Shown: positions 1 to 7,204, numbered from the stretch's first letter. The stretch: 8,573 nt of DNA from Bacteroidales bacterium UBA1253 (GCA_002308815.1 DBVX01000072.1:35439-44011), one strand, 5' to 3'. The notes: generated from the sequence alone by a model not told the origin. Program-made: numbers and translations.

Positions 1-64
1 TGGTAGACGCGCCAGACTTAGGATCTGGTTCTCACGAGTGTAGGTTCGAGTCCTATATGCCGCA
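1..64 (+). tRNA. tRNA-Leu (anticodon UAG), 5' end cut off by the window
   Basis: This is the 3' portion of a class II tRNA. The anticodon stem pairs CCAGA (12-16) with TCTGG (24-28) around a 7-nt loop, which puts TAG at 19-21, so it reads CUN leucine codons. A short extra arm (29-39, CTC/GAG) marks the leucine class. The T arm pairs GTAGG (40-44) with CCTAT (52-56) around TTCGAGT. The 3' acceptor strand is 57-63 and the discriminator is A64. CCA is not encoded. Roughly 16-18 nt of the 5' end (acceptor strand and part of the D arm) lie before the window. The last 12 nt overlap the end of mazG on the opposite strand. Confidence 0.93.
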
Positions 65-868
65 CGATTTGGCTTCCTGCCAAAGACTTTCCATCTCCTG
101 AAGGCTCATCCCGTTGAGGGGTGTGCCTTTTTCTTTCGCCCGCTGTTCGATGTGGTTGAACCGTCGGATGAATTTCCGGTTGGATTTTTCGAGGGCGTTA
201 TCGGGCTTGAGTTTGTACAGCCGCGCGACATTGACCAGTGAGAAAATCAGGTCGCCGAGTTCACTCTCCATCCGCTGTCTCTGCTCCTCTGTCGGATTTT
301 CGCCCTGCGGTACGGCGGCTAAGGCTTCTGCTTCAAATTCGGCTATTTCTTCTTTTACCTTTTCCCACACATCCTCTTTCTTTTCCCAGTCGAAGCCTGC
401 GTTGGCGGCCTTGTCCTGAATGCGGTATGTCTTGACGAGCGAAGGGAGCGAATCCGGTATGCCGCCCAGCACGGTATGGTTGCCGTCCTTTTCCTTGAGT
501 TTGACCTGTTCCCACAGCCTGGACACTTCCTCGGCGTCGGCGGCAGCCTGTTCTCCATAGACGTGCGGATGGCGGAAGATGAGCTTGTCGCACAGGCGGT
601 TGCACACATCGGCAATGTCAAAACTGTCCGTTTCGGAGGCAATCTTTGCATAGAAAACGATATGAAGCAGCACATCTCCCAGTTCCTTGCTGATTTCCGT
701 CATATCCTGCCCAATGATGGCGGCACTCAATTCGTTCGCCTCCTCGATGGTGTTCTGCCGGAGACTCTCAAAGGTCTGCTTGCGATCCCACGGGCATTTC
801 TCCCTAAGGTCGTTCATTACGGTGAGCAGGCGGTCGAAGGCCTGCAGTTGTTCCTGTCGTGTATGCAT
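53..868 (-). CDS. mazG: MazG nucleoside triphosphate pyrophosphohydrolase
   Basis: A cytoplasmic house-cleaning enzyme family that hydrolyses nucleoside triphosphates, including non-canonical ones, to NMP and pyrophosphate. The 271 residues match the usual two-domain MazG length (about 260). The N-terminal domain has CPWD (25-28), the metal-binding EEANE (42-46) and ELGD (62-65). The C-terminal repeat has EEIAE (173-177) and ELGD (203-206), followed by the KSNRKFIRRF segment. Both EExxE...ExxD metal sites look intact. It is the last gene of the SufT-like/lpxH/mazG operon, starting 1 nt after the lpxH stop. No Shine-Dalgarno sequence is visible, which is common in Bacteroidota. The last three codons and the TAG stop (53-55) lie inside the convergent tRNA-Leu gene. 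The family usually ends near the LWxEAK motif, so the extra SCGI tail probably just reflects reading into the tRNA. Confidence 0.95.
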   Translation of the reverse strand: MHTRQEQLQAFDRLLTVMNDLREKCPWDRKQTFESLRQNTIEEANELSAAIIGQDMTEISKELGDVLLHIVFYAKIASETDSFDIADVCNRLCDKLIFRHPHVYGEQAAADAEEVSRLWEQVKLKEKDGNHTVLGGIPDSLPSLVKTYRIQDKAANAGFDWEKKEDVWEKVKEEIAEFEAEALAAVPQGENPTEEQRQRMESELGDLIFSLVNVARLYKLKPDNALEKSNRKFIRRFNHIEQRAKEKGTPLNGMSLQEMESLWQEAKSCGI

Positions 869-869
869 A

Positions 870-1679
870 TCAGTCTGCTGTTTTTATCTCTATATGTCCG
901 TTGTCCATCTGCGCGTAGGTGAACTGTTGGAAGAAGTCGCCGAGTATGACCACCTCGGGATGGGAGGCGCGCTGAAGATGAAGGGCGACGTGCCGGTGTC
1001 CGAAGACGCAGAGGTTGTATTCGTTGTGCTCGTCCGCCCAAAGAACAAGTTCCTCACGGTCATCGCCCTTGTACGGACAGGGGTGCTGAATCTCTTTGAG
1101 CCTGCTCCGGCGCGCCCATTCGTAGCCGAAAGCGTCGCCGAGAGCGGGCGGGAGCAGCCGGAAGAGAAATTGCGGCACGGGATGGTGGAAGAACGCGCGC
1201 AGGCGCATGAAACGCCGTATGCGCTTTTGCACATCATGGGGGAACAAGTCCATGTAACCGGAAGGAATAAGTCCGTCCCCGTGTGCGAGGAACACACATT
1301 TGCCTTGCCGGATAACTGAGCGGGGAAGGGTATGGACGATGACCCCCGTATTGCGCGCCAGAGCACCAAACGTCCAGATGTCGTGGTTGCCGGTAAAGTA
1401 GCGGACGGTTATACCCTCGTCGGTGATGCTTTTGAGAGCGCGGAGAAGCGGCTCGTACTGTCTTTTTCCGCGAGGGAGATGCCAGTTTCCGTTCCTGTCA
1501 ATCCAGTTATGACGCTCGAAAAGGTACTCATACCAGAAATCGAACATATCTCCGAGGAGGATAATTTCGTCTGCATCCTCCGCCATCCGCTCAAGCAGAC
1601 GGACCAGCCGGCTCTGGTGCGCCTGCGGATCGGAGATGACACGTGAACCGAGATGGGCATCGCTCAGGAAATAAACCAT
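870..1679 (-). CDS. lpxH: UDP-2,3-diacylglucosamine diphosphatase (LpxH type)
   Basis: A calcineurin-like metallophosphoesterase of 269 residues. LpxH cleaves UDP-2,3-diacylglucosamine to lipid X and UMP, the fourth step of lipid A synthesis, at the cytoplasmic face of the inner membrane. The metal-binding motifs appear in order: SDAHLG (D7, H9), GDMFDFW (43-49), GNHD (97-100), HGDG (133-136) and GHRH (227-230). The FDFW extension of the second motif is typical of LpxH rather than generic phosphoesterases. A basic, hydrophobic stretch at about 150-178 may be the membrane-associating lid; this is inference. It sits between the SufT-like gene (11-nt gap) and mazG (1-nt gap). The ATG at 1679 begins directly at the first beta strand, so no alternative start is needed. 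The related LpxI and LpxG enzymes do not fit as well. Confidence 0.92.
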   Translation of the reverse strand: MVYFLSDAHLGSRVISDPQAHQSRLVRLLERMAEDADEIILLGDMFDFWYEYLFERHNWIDRNGNWHLPRGKRQYEPLLRALKSITDEGITVRYFTGNHDIWTFGALARNTGVIVHTLPRSVIRQGKCVFLAHGDGLIPSGYMDLFPHDVQKRIRRFMRLRAFFHHPVPQFLFRLLPPALGDAFGYEWARRSRLKEIQHPCPYKGDDREELVLWADEHNEYNLCVFGHRHVALHLQRASHPEVVILGDFFQQFTYAQMDNGHIEIKTAD

Positions 1680-1690
1680 AGGGCGGCGGG

Positions 1691-2002
1691 TTAAAGGAAT
1701 CCTAACTCAAGTTTCGCTTCCTCCGACATCCGGTCCTGCGTCCATTCGGGCTCGAAGACAATCTCCACATTCACGGCATCAATGCCCTCCACGGAACCCA
1801 CTTTCTGCTTAATATCCTCGACAAGAAAGTCCGCAGCAGGGCATCCGGGAGCGGTGAGGGTCATTTCGATATTGCACGTGCTGCCCTGAATGTCTATCTT
1901 GTAGATAAGTCCGAGGTCATACACATTGACGGGTATCTCAGGGTCGTACACCGTCTTGATCATTCGCAGAACCTCTTCTTCTGTTTGTAAAAACTCGTTC
2001 AT
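1691..2002 (-). CDS. MIP18/DUF59 family Fe-S assembly protein (SufT-like)
   Basis: A small single-domain protein of 103 residues belonging to the MIP18 (DUF59) family, whose members help mature or carry Fe-S clusters (SufT, PaaD and eukaryotic CIA2 relatives). The hallmark DPEIPVNVYDLGLIY runs from residue 20 to 34. The second motif, TAPGCP (50-55), holds the conserved Cys54, and the protein ends with a VFEPEWTQDRMSEEAK tail as in other Bacteroidales members. It is the first gene of an operon with lpxH and mazG and has its own promoter just upstream. The start ATG (2000-2002) lies 19 nt after the -7 box. The family call is firm. A sufT symbol is withheld because no suf genes are adjacent to show which pathway it serves. 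Confidence 0.88.
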   Translation of the reverse strand: MNEFLQTEEEVLRMIKTVYDPEIPVNVYDLGLIYKIDIQGSTCNIEMTLTAPGCPAADFLVEDIKQKVGSVEGIDAVNVEIVFEPEWTQDRMSEEAKLELGFL

Positions 2003-2021
2003 ACCGATTGTAAAAAGCGCG

Positions 2022-2053
2022 CAAAGGTAGTGGGATTATTCAGAGTGTGCAAG
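2022..2053 (-). promoter_or_regulatory. Bacteroidota-type promoter of the SufT-like/lpxH/mazG operon
   Basis: Read on the - strand, a -33 element CTTG (2053-2050) is followed by a 20-nt spacer and a -7 box TACCTTTG (2029-2022). This matches the known Bacteroidota sigma consensus TTG, 19-21 nt, TAnnTTTG. The -33 element lies inside the last codons of the MATE gene, so the downstream operon can be transcribed independently. The predicted start point is about 2014-2017, giving a very short leader before the ATG at 2002. Confidence 0.78.
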
Positions 2054-3403
2054 TTTGAATTTCGGAAGTGTGAGCCACAGAATGACGGCGGCGGTCAGTG
2101 CGGCGAGTGTGTCGCTGACAGGCAGGCTCCACCATACCCCCGCCAGCGGGTCGGCGAAAAGTGCGGGCAGCAGCAGCGTGAGCGGAATGAGATAAAGGAC
2201 CTGCCGCGTAAGGCTCAGGAAGATAGCCTTGCCTGCCATACCGATACTGGTGAAGAAATTGCCTGTCACCATCTGAAACCCAACCAACCACATCGAGCAA
2301 CAGAGGATGCGCATAGGCGTGACGGACGCGGCAATGAGTGCCGCATCGTGGGTGAAAACACGTATCATCCACTCCGGGGTGCATACGCCGAGCACAAAGA
2401 CCACACCCATCACCACGGAGGCGCAGAAGGCGGTCAGGCGGAATGCACGCAACATACGCGGGTATTGGCGCGCACCGTAATTGTACCCCACGATAGGCTG
2501 CATCCCTTGGTTGAGACCCATCACTATCATCGCGAAGACGAAGATGAAACGGTTGATGACCCCGTAGGCGGCGAGAGCCATATCCCCGCCAAACCGAACG
2601 AGCTGCCGGTTGATGATAATCACAACCAGACAGTGCGCAATGTTCATAAGGAAAGGTGATGCGCCGATGGCGAACGAGCGCAGGGTTATTTGCCTGTCAA
2701 GCCGCCATATCCCTTTGCGGAAATGGATGAGTTCGTGCGGGTTGCAGAAAATGACGAACTGCCATACGACGGCTATCAGTTGCGAGATGACGGTGGCGAG
2801 GGCGGCTCCGCGAACCCCCATACCGAAGGCGAAGATGAAAACAGGGTCAAGAACTATATTGGCGGTTACGGCGACAATGGTTGCCGCCATACTGGTCTTG
2901 GGATGCCCCATCGACCGCAGCATGTTGTTGAGTCCGAAATAGATATGGGTGATTATGTTGCCATACAGGATGATTTCCATATAGTCCCTCGCATACGGAA
3001 TCGTGTCCGCGCTGCCCCCGAAGGCGCGAAGGATGGGGTCGAGCCACACCAGACCGACTGCCATCACTACCGTACCCAGTATGATATTGAGAACGATGAC
3101 GTTGCCGAGGGTCCGTCCGGCGTTGTCGTAGTTCTTTTCGCCGAGGAAGATGGCGACGAGCGTGGAGGCGCCCACACCCACAAAACTGCCGAAGGCGGCG
3201 CAGATGTCCATCATCGGCTTCGCGACCGTCAGGCCGGAGAGGGCGAGCGGACCGCAGCCGTGACCGATAAAGATGCTGTCCACGATGTTGTAGAGCGAAC
3301 TCGCCGTCATGGCGATGATGGCGGGCATCGCGTACTTGAAAAGCAAGTGACGTATGGGTTGCGTACCCAGTTCGGTAGCCTTGAGCGAAGTGGTGCGTAT
3401 CAT
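2036..3403 (-). CDS. MATE family multidrug/metabolite exporter
   Basis: An inner-membrane, cation-coupled antiporter of the MATE (multidrug and toxin extrusion) family, 455 residues with about 12 hydrophobic segments and the family's usual length. The N-terminal half begins with LKATELGTQPIRHLL and PAIIAMTASSLYNIVDSIFIGH, a classic MATE first repeat. The second repeat contains NRFIFVFAMIVMGLNQGMQPIVGYNYGA. The start codon overlaps the Mrp stop by 4 nt (ATGA at 3400-3403), so translational coupling is likely. No terminator is seen after the TAA at 2036-2038; the next promoter begins within its 3' end. The substrate cannot be read from the sequence. It resembles the large uncharacterised Bacteroidales MATE group, so a specific drug-resistance role should not be assumed. 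Confidence 0.93.
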   Translation of the reverse strand: MIRTTSLKATELGTQPIRHLLFKYAMPAIIAMTASSLYNIVDSIFIGHGCGPLALSGLTVAKPMMDICAAFGSFVGVGASTLVAIFLGEKNYDNAGRTLGNVIVLNIILGTVVMAVGLVWLDPILRAFGGSADTIPYARDYMEIILYGNIITHIYFGLNNMLRSMGHPKTSMAATIVAVTANIVLDPVFIFAFGMGVRGAALATVISQLIAVVWQFVIFCNPHELIHFRKGIWRLDRQITLRSFAIGASPFLMNIAHCLVVIIINRQLVRFGGDMALAAYGVINRFIFVFAMIVMGLNQGMQPIVGYNYGARQYPRMLRAFRLTAFCASVVMGVVFVLGVCTPEWMIRVFTHDAALIAASVTPMRILCCSMWLVGFQMVTGNFFTSIGMAGKAIFLSLTRQVLYLIPLTLLLPALFADPLAGVWWSLPVSDTLAALTAAVILWLTLPKFKLAHSE

Positions 3404-4440
3404 CGGGCTGCTATTCGGGAGGCGATGTCAAGAAAGCAGGAGGCTGCCGGATGGCCTGCCTGCAGGGCGATGGGCGTGCCGTTGTCACCGCTTTCGCGGA
3501 TGGACTGCACCAGAGGTATCTGACCCAGCAGCGGGACGGACAGTTCGGCGGCGAGGTCTTTGCCGCCGTCCTTGCCGAAGATGTAGTATTTGTTCTGCGG
3601 CAGTTCGGCGGGCGTGAACCACGCCATGTTCTCTATGATACCGAGAACGGGGACATTGACCTTCTCGTTGCGGAACATCGAGACTCCCTTGCGCGCATCC
3701 GCCAGAGCCACAGGCTGCGGGGTCGTCACCACGATGGCTCCCGTAAGAGGCAGCGTCTGCAACAGCGTCAGATGGATATCCGAAGTGCCGGGCGGCAGGT
3801 CTATCAGGAAGTAGTCCAGTTCGCCCCAGTGCGCGTCGTTGACCAGTTGCTTGATGGCGTTGGAAGCCATTCCGCCCCGCCAGATGACCGCCTGGGCGGT
3901 GTCCACGAAGAACCCGATGCTGAGCATCCTGACTCCGTACTGCTCGATGGGTTCGATGAGTGCGCGTCCGTTCTCCTCCACGGAATACGGACGGCAGTCC
4001 TCCGTGTGGAACATCTTCGGCAGGCTCGGACCGTGGATGTCGGCATCCAGTATGCCCACACGGAATCCTTTCTGCGCGAGAGCAATGGCGAGATTGGCGG
4101 CAACAGTGGACTTGCCCACCCCGCCCTTGCCGGAATGGACAGCGATGATGTGCCGCGCTTGCAGCGATCGTTCGACCAGTTCGGCGGTCTGCTGCTGACG
4201 GTACTTGGTATGTACCTGCACGGCGGCATTGGCATCCACATAGGTCTGTACGGCTGTTTCCGCCGCACGGATGACTGACTTGACGAACGGGTCGGTGTCC
4301 CTGTCAAAGATAATGGAGAAACTGACCTCGAATCCGCTGATCCGTATATCGTCCTCCAGCATACCGCTCTCGATGAGCTCTTTGCCTGTGCCGGGATACC
4401 TCACGTGCCGGAGTGCGTCGATTATTTGTTGAGGGTACAT
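3400..4440 (-). CDS. mrp: Mrp/ApbC family P-loop ATPase, Fe-S cluster carrier
   Basis: A cytoplasmic Mrp/NBP35 ATPase thought to carry Fe-S clusters to target enzymes, 346 residues from the chosen start. An N-terminal MIP18/DUF59 domain (about 1-75) is followed by the ATPase domain, with deviant Walker A GKGGVGKS (104-111), DADIHGPS (132-139), DLPPGTSD (214-221) and ENMAWF (270-275). The CxxC cluster-binding motif that usually follows ENM in the family is absent: this stretch reads TPAELPQNKYYIFGK, and the protein has only Cys149 and Cys335. As I recall, this substitution is shared by other Bacteroidales Mrp proteins. The ATG at 4440 is preferred over an in-frame GTG at 4467: it gives the usual MYPQQIIDAL start and a 5-nt gap after the M6 gene instead of a 22-nt overlap. 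The MATE gene follows with an ATGA overlap. Confidence 0.93.
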   Translation of the reverse strand: MYPQQIIDALRHVRYPGTGKELIESGMLEDDIRISGFEVSFSIIFDRDTDPFVKSVIRAAETAVQTYVDANAAVQVHTKYRQQQTAELVERSLQARHIIAVHSGKGGVGKSTVAANLAIALAQKGFRVGILDADIHGPSLPKMFHTEDCRPYSVEENGRALIEPIEQYGVRMLSIGFFVDTAQAVIWRGGMASNAIKQLVNDAHWGELDYFLIDLPPGTSDIHLTLLQTLPLTGAIVVTTPQPVALADARKGVSMFRNEKVNVPVLGIIENMAWFTPAELPQNKYYIFGKDGGKDLAAELSVPLLGQIPLVQSIRESGDNGTPIALQAGHPAASCFLDIASRIAAR

Positions 4441-4445
4441 AAGTA

Positions 4446-7109
4446 TTAGTAGATGAATTTCGACCACAGTCCCTTGCGCGACACCTTTCCTCCCGGGCAG
4501 TATTTGACAATGTATATCTGCCCGTGAACCAATCCTTCAACAGACATGGTAAATGTGTTCCCGCCTTCTTCAAGCGGCACTGAAAGGAGCTGCGTGCCGG
4601 TCATATCAAACACTTTCAAAAAACTGTCCTTCTCGGAATCAACAGGAAGATACGCCGTTACTCTATTGTCCTTCCGGATGAGAACGAACTGCTTTTCGCT
4701 GTCCGATCCGGCAATAGTATGCACATGCACACTGTTTCCCCAATCGGAAACATGCGGTTCACAACCCTTGTTCTCTGCGGCCCGGATTGCATAGTAATAG
4801 TCCGTGCCGGGCTGGAGACCTCTGACAATAAACTCTCCTGAGGGAGCAAGTATTGTTTCTTCTGTATTGGAAAACACATATACAGGTTGGGCGGAAAGAG
4901 TGTATGACACAGAAGTGATCGTTGTATAATGATTTCCCTTCAATGTTTTGTATGTCAATCTGAATTGATGGTAATCCTGCTCGCCGGAGAAAGTGTATTC
5001 GCGCCGGATAGCGGAATTGACCGCACGAACGGACACACTGTCCACCCGCTGCCATATTCTGCCGCCGGTCAGAGCATCTATGAGTACGCATCCCCTATAG
5101 TCACTCTTTTCCGACCCGAAGGATTGCGCAATTGCCACATTGAGGACGGAAACGGGGAGCAGCGAATATTCGGTAGTGTATGAGGCACCCTGTTGAGACA
5201 TGCGCATATTGGGTTGGAATTTCAGTGTCTGCTGCTCCTCCCTGACGGAATAAACAGCAAGGCGGTACTCATCGGCATCCTCCTGCTGTTCCCATCTGGC
5301 GGTAAAAGCGTAGGGTGTTATACTGTCCGCACCAAGAGCCTGCACCGGTGTAATGATTGTCTGCCTCCTGCTTTCGCCGTAGAGAGGAACCTGCGTGAAT
5401 AGCTTACGGTTGGATGTTTGTGCGATGAGCATTCCATTATCGGACGAACATACAAAGGAAGCCCGATAGCGCACATAGACACCAATATGGCAAGTACTGT
5501 CAGCCGCGACAGGAAAAGAAATTGGAGAGGTAGTCCAGCTGACACTGTCCGCGCTGATTTCGAATGAGGTTGTATCGGAAAAGACACTGACCACGGAATC
5601 CGGAATGCCTTTGCCGTCCAACAGAATGGCGTCCGCCTTCATTTCCAAGGGCTTTCCATGAAGCATCGTGGTTTGCATTTTCGGAGGTGTCCGGGGAGTG
5701 AAGAAAAGTCCTGTGCCAATGCTCCCTCCATAGTAAAACGCTATCTTGTCGCCATCAAACAAGCGGATATTGGAAAGGGAACTTTCACGGAGGGAGTCAC
5801 CGACAACCCCAACCGGTATAAACTGTGTGATCTGGTACAGCCCCGGATAAGTATCTGATCCAGAAGACTCTTCAGGGTTCTGATTCCAAGCCTCACAGAT
5901 ATCAAAGACGAAAGGTCGGCTGTTGTTAGGGGAATTGTTGTCCCATCTTTTTTTATTCCAGAAGATATGCGAGACCAACAATCCAGTACCGGCAAGACAT
6001 CCTTCAGGCTGATCCCATCCCAACCGTTGCCTGTTTTCCAAGAGCCAGTATTCACCCGGGGCAGGATCGGATGCGTTGAAATTATGTTTTTTGGCAGCAA
6101 CAAGGTACGCTTTGTTGGATGTTTCGATGGGTTCAAGAATATGGTCTTTTTTCTCGCTGAGTTGTTCGGGGGTCATCCAACCGAGCATGAAGCGTTCAAA
6201 AGCCGTGAAAGTCGGCGGGGTTCGTCCCTCGTTATTATAACTGCCATAGCACATGATGTCCCATGACCCGACCGTATAGTTGTCGCTTTGCCGAGTATCG
6301 TACAAGTCGTCCAATCCGAGCACATGGCTGAACTCATGGCAGAAAGTGCCTATTCCACACATATTCTTGCCGTTATCGCCTCGCAGTTCGGACGTGCAGG
6401 CATAGTCCATAAGCCAATAGTCTTTGCCGTCTTTCCCTTTGTAATAATACCATATTTGTTTCCCTTCATCTTCGGTATACACGTAGTGTCTGTGCGGCCA
6501 GACCGACTCATCGGGTCCACCCTCCGCCTCGTTGTATCCTGCGTAATAGATGAATACGTTGTCCACCATTCCATCGCCGTTCTCATCATAAAGCGTCCAA
6601 TCAATGTCATTCTCGAGTAAATCGCATGCGTCTATAACCATCCGCACCGCATCTCCGTCATTGCTCCCGTAGTACGCACGTTTTTGAGGGAGGGTAACAG
6701 GGCCATATACATCAAAAGAAGGGCGGAAAACACCGTTAGAGGAAGCCAGAAAATAGTCCCTTGCACTGCCTGTGCCGCCGTTTTCACTATACCCGGGCTG
6801 GTTGAGCATTTTTGAGAAAGCTTCTCTCGGATTGGGTACTGAGAAACTGACATCGGCGTAGTTGACAAGTATCACAAGGCTTCTTACCTCACCCTGCGTG
6901 GGGAATGTGGATTCTATCCCGGGTTGTCTGCGAAGACCTCCCGCCTGCCGAGACGGAGCATAGATACGCCCGTCGGCATCTTTTCTGTAATGTCCGTATT
7001 CATCACCGTACAGTCCCGTTCCGGGTTTGGCAACCACGGCAAACAAGCTCAGGTTGAAAACCAACAGCAGTATTGCCGCGAGAACAAATTTCCCAAAATC
7101 TCTTTTCAT
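4446..7109 (-). CDS. Secreted M6 family metalloprotease with probable T9SS sorting domain
   Basis: A zinc endopeptidase of the M6 (immune inhibitor A-like) family, 887 residues. A signal peptide (about 1-27, KR then a long hydrophobic core) is followed by a short propeptide-like stretch. The catalytic domain has an Asp-rich DENGDGMVD loop (175-183, probable Ca site), zinc motif HEFSHVLGLDD (H258, E259, H262, D268) and the Met-turn WDIM (M286). The M6 segment LLENRQRLGWD...GTGLLVSH lies at about 356-381. Next come an Ig-like domain (about 478-579) and a fibronectin III-like domain (about 587-798) apparently split by a beta-rich insert (632-738). The last 81 residues (VFDMTGTQLLS...GQIYIVKY) resemble a type A T9SS C-terminal signal. 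The ATG at 7109 is chosen because it starts the signal peptide, follows a Shine-Dalgarno site and lies downstream of the promoter; the longer in-frame TTG at 7166 falls in the -33 box. Sampled GC is about 48%, lower than its neighbours. The substrate is unknown. Confidence 0.9.
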   Translation of the reverse strand: MKRDFGKFVLAAILLLVFNLSLFAVVAKPGTGLYGDEYGHYRKDADGRIYAPSRQAGGLRRQPGIESTFPTQGEVRSLVILVNYADVSFSVPNPREAFSKMLNQPGYSENGGTGSARDYFLASSNGVFRPSFDVYGPVTLPQKRAYYGSNDGDAVRMVIDACDLLENDIDWTLYDENGDGMVDNVFIYYAGYNEAEGGPDESVWPHRHYVYTEDEGKQIWYYYKGKDGKDYWLMDYACTSELRGDNGKNMCGIGTFCHEFSHVLGLDDLYDTRQSDNYTVGSWDIMCYGSYNNEGRTPPTFTAFERFMLGWMTPEQLSEKKDHILEPIETSNKAYLVAAKKHNFNASDPAPGEYWLLENRQRLGWDQPEGCLAGTGLLVSHIFWNKKRWDNNSPNNSRPFVFDICEAWNQNPEESSGSDTYPGLYQITQFIPVGVVGDSLRESSLSNIRLFDGDKIAFYYGGSIGTGLFFTPRTPPKMQTTMLHGKPLEMKADAILLDGKGIPDSVVSVFSDTTSFEISADSVSWTTSPISFPVAADSTCHIGVYVRYRASFVCSSDNGMLIAQTSNRKLFTQVPLYGESRRQTIITPVQALGADSITPYAFTARWEQQEDADEYRLAVYSVREEQQTLKFQPNMRMSQQGASYTTEYSLLPVSVLNVAIAQSFGSEKSDYRGCVLIDALTGGRIWQRVDSVSVRAVNSAIRREYTFSGEQDYHQFRLTYKTLKGNHYTTITSVSYTLSAQPVYVFSNTEETILAPSGEFIVRGLQPGTDYYYAIRAAENKGCEPHVSDWGNSVHVHTIAGSDSEKQFVLIRKDNRVTAYLPVDSEKDSFLKVFDMTGTQLLSVPLEEGGNTFTMSVEGLVHGQIYIVKYCPGGKVSRKGLWSKFIY

Positions 7110-7111
7110 TG

Positions 7112-7118
7112 TCTCCTT
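7112..7118 (-). promoter_or_regulatory. Shine-Dalgarno site of the M6 protease gene
   Basis: AAGGAGA on the - strand ends 2 nt before the ATG at 7109. It is the only clear Shine-Dalgarno site found before a gene start in this window. It supports the ATG at 7109 over the upstream in-frame TTG. The spacing is shorter than the usual optimum. Confidence 0.6.
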
Positions 7119-7135
7119 TTTTGCACGAAAGCGCG

Positions 7136-7167
7136 CAAAGGTAGTGAAAGCATCCGAAACAGCCAAA
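7136..7167 (-). promoter_or_regulatory. Bacteroidota-type promoter of the M6 protease/mrp/MATE operon
   Basis: On the - strand, TTTG (7167-7164) is followed by a 20-nt spacer and TACCTTTG (7143-7136). This is a full match to the TTTG/TAnnTTTG Bacteroidota promoter. The predicted start point is about 7128-7131, giving a leader of roughly 20 nt that carries the Shine-Dalgarno site. As the three genes downstream are nearly contiguous, this promoter probably drives all of them. Confidence 0.8.
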
Positions 7168-7204
7168 CAGATAAAAAAAATCTGACAAAAGCGACAGTCT
7201 CCAC

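Noticed and set aside
2030..2659. Open frame of 209 codons on the + strand opposite the MATE 3' half
   Set aside because: It is very rich in His, Glu and Arg as expected for the reverse reading of membrane-protein codons, and has no promoter or start signal.
2690..3523. Long open frame (277 codons) on the + strand opposite MATE and the end of mrp
   Set aside because: It is rich in Asp, Gly, His and Arg with no recognisable domain, and lies antisense to clear MATE and Mrp coding sequence. High-GC genes commonly leave such open shadows.
4441..4467. Alternative GTG start for Mrp at 4467
   Set aside because: It would overlap the M6 gene by 22 nt and add nine residues before the conserved MYPQQIIDAL start. 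The ATG at 4440 is simpler.
7110..7166. N-terminal extension of the M6 protease from a TTG at 7166
   Set aside because: The TTG lies within the -33 promoter element, upstream of the predicted transcript start. The ATG at 7109 begins a proper signal peptide after a Shine-Dalgarno site.
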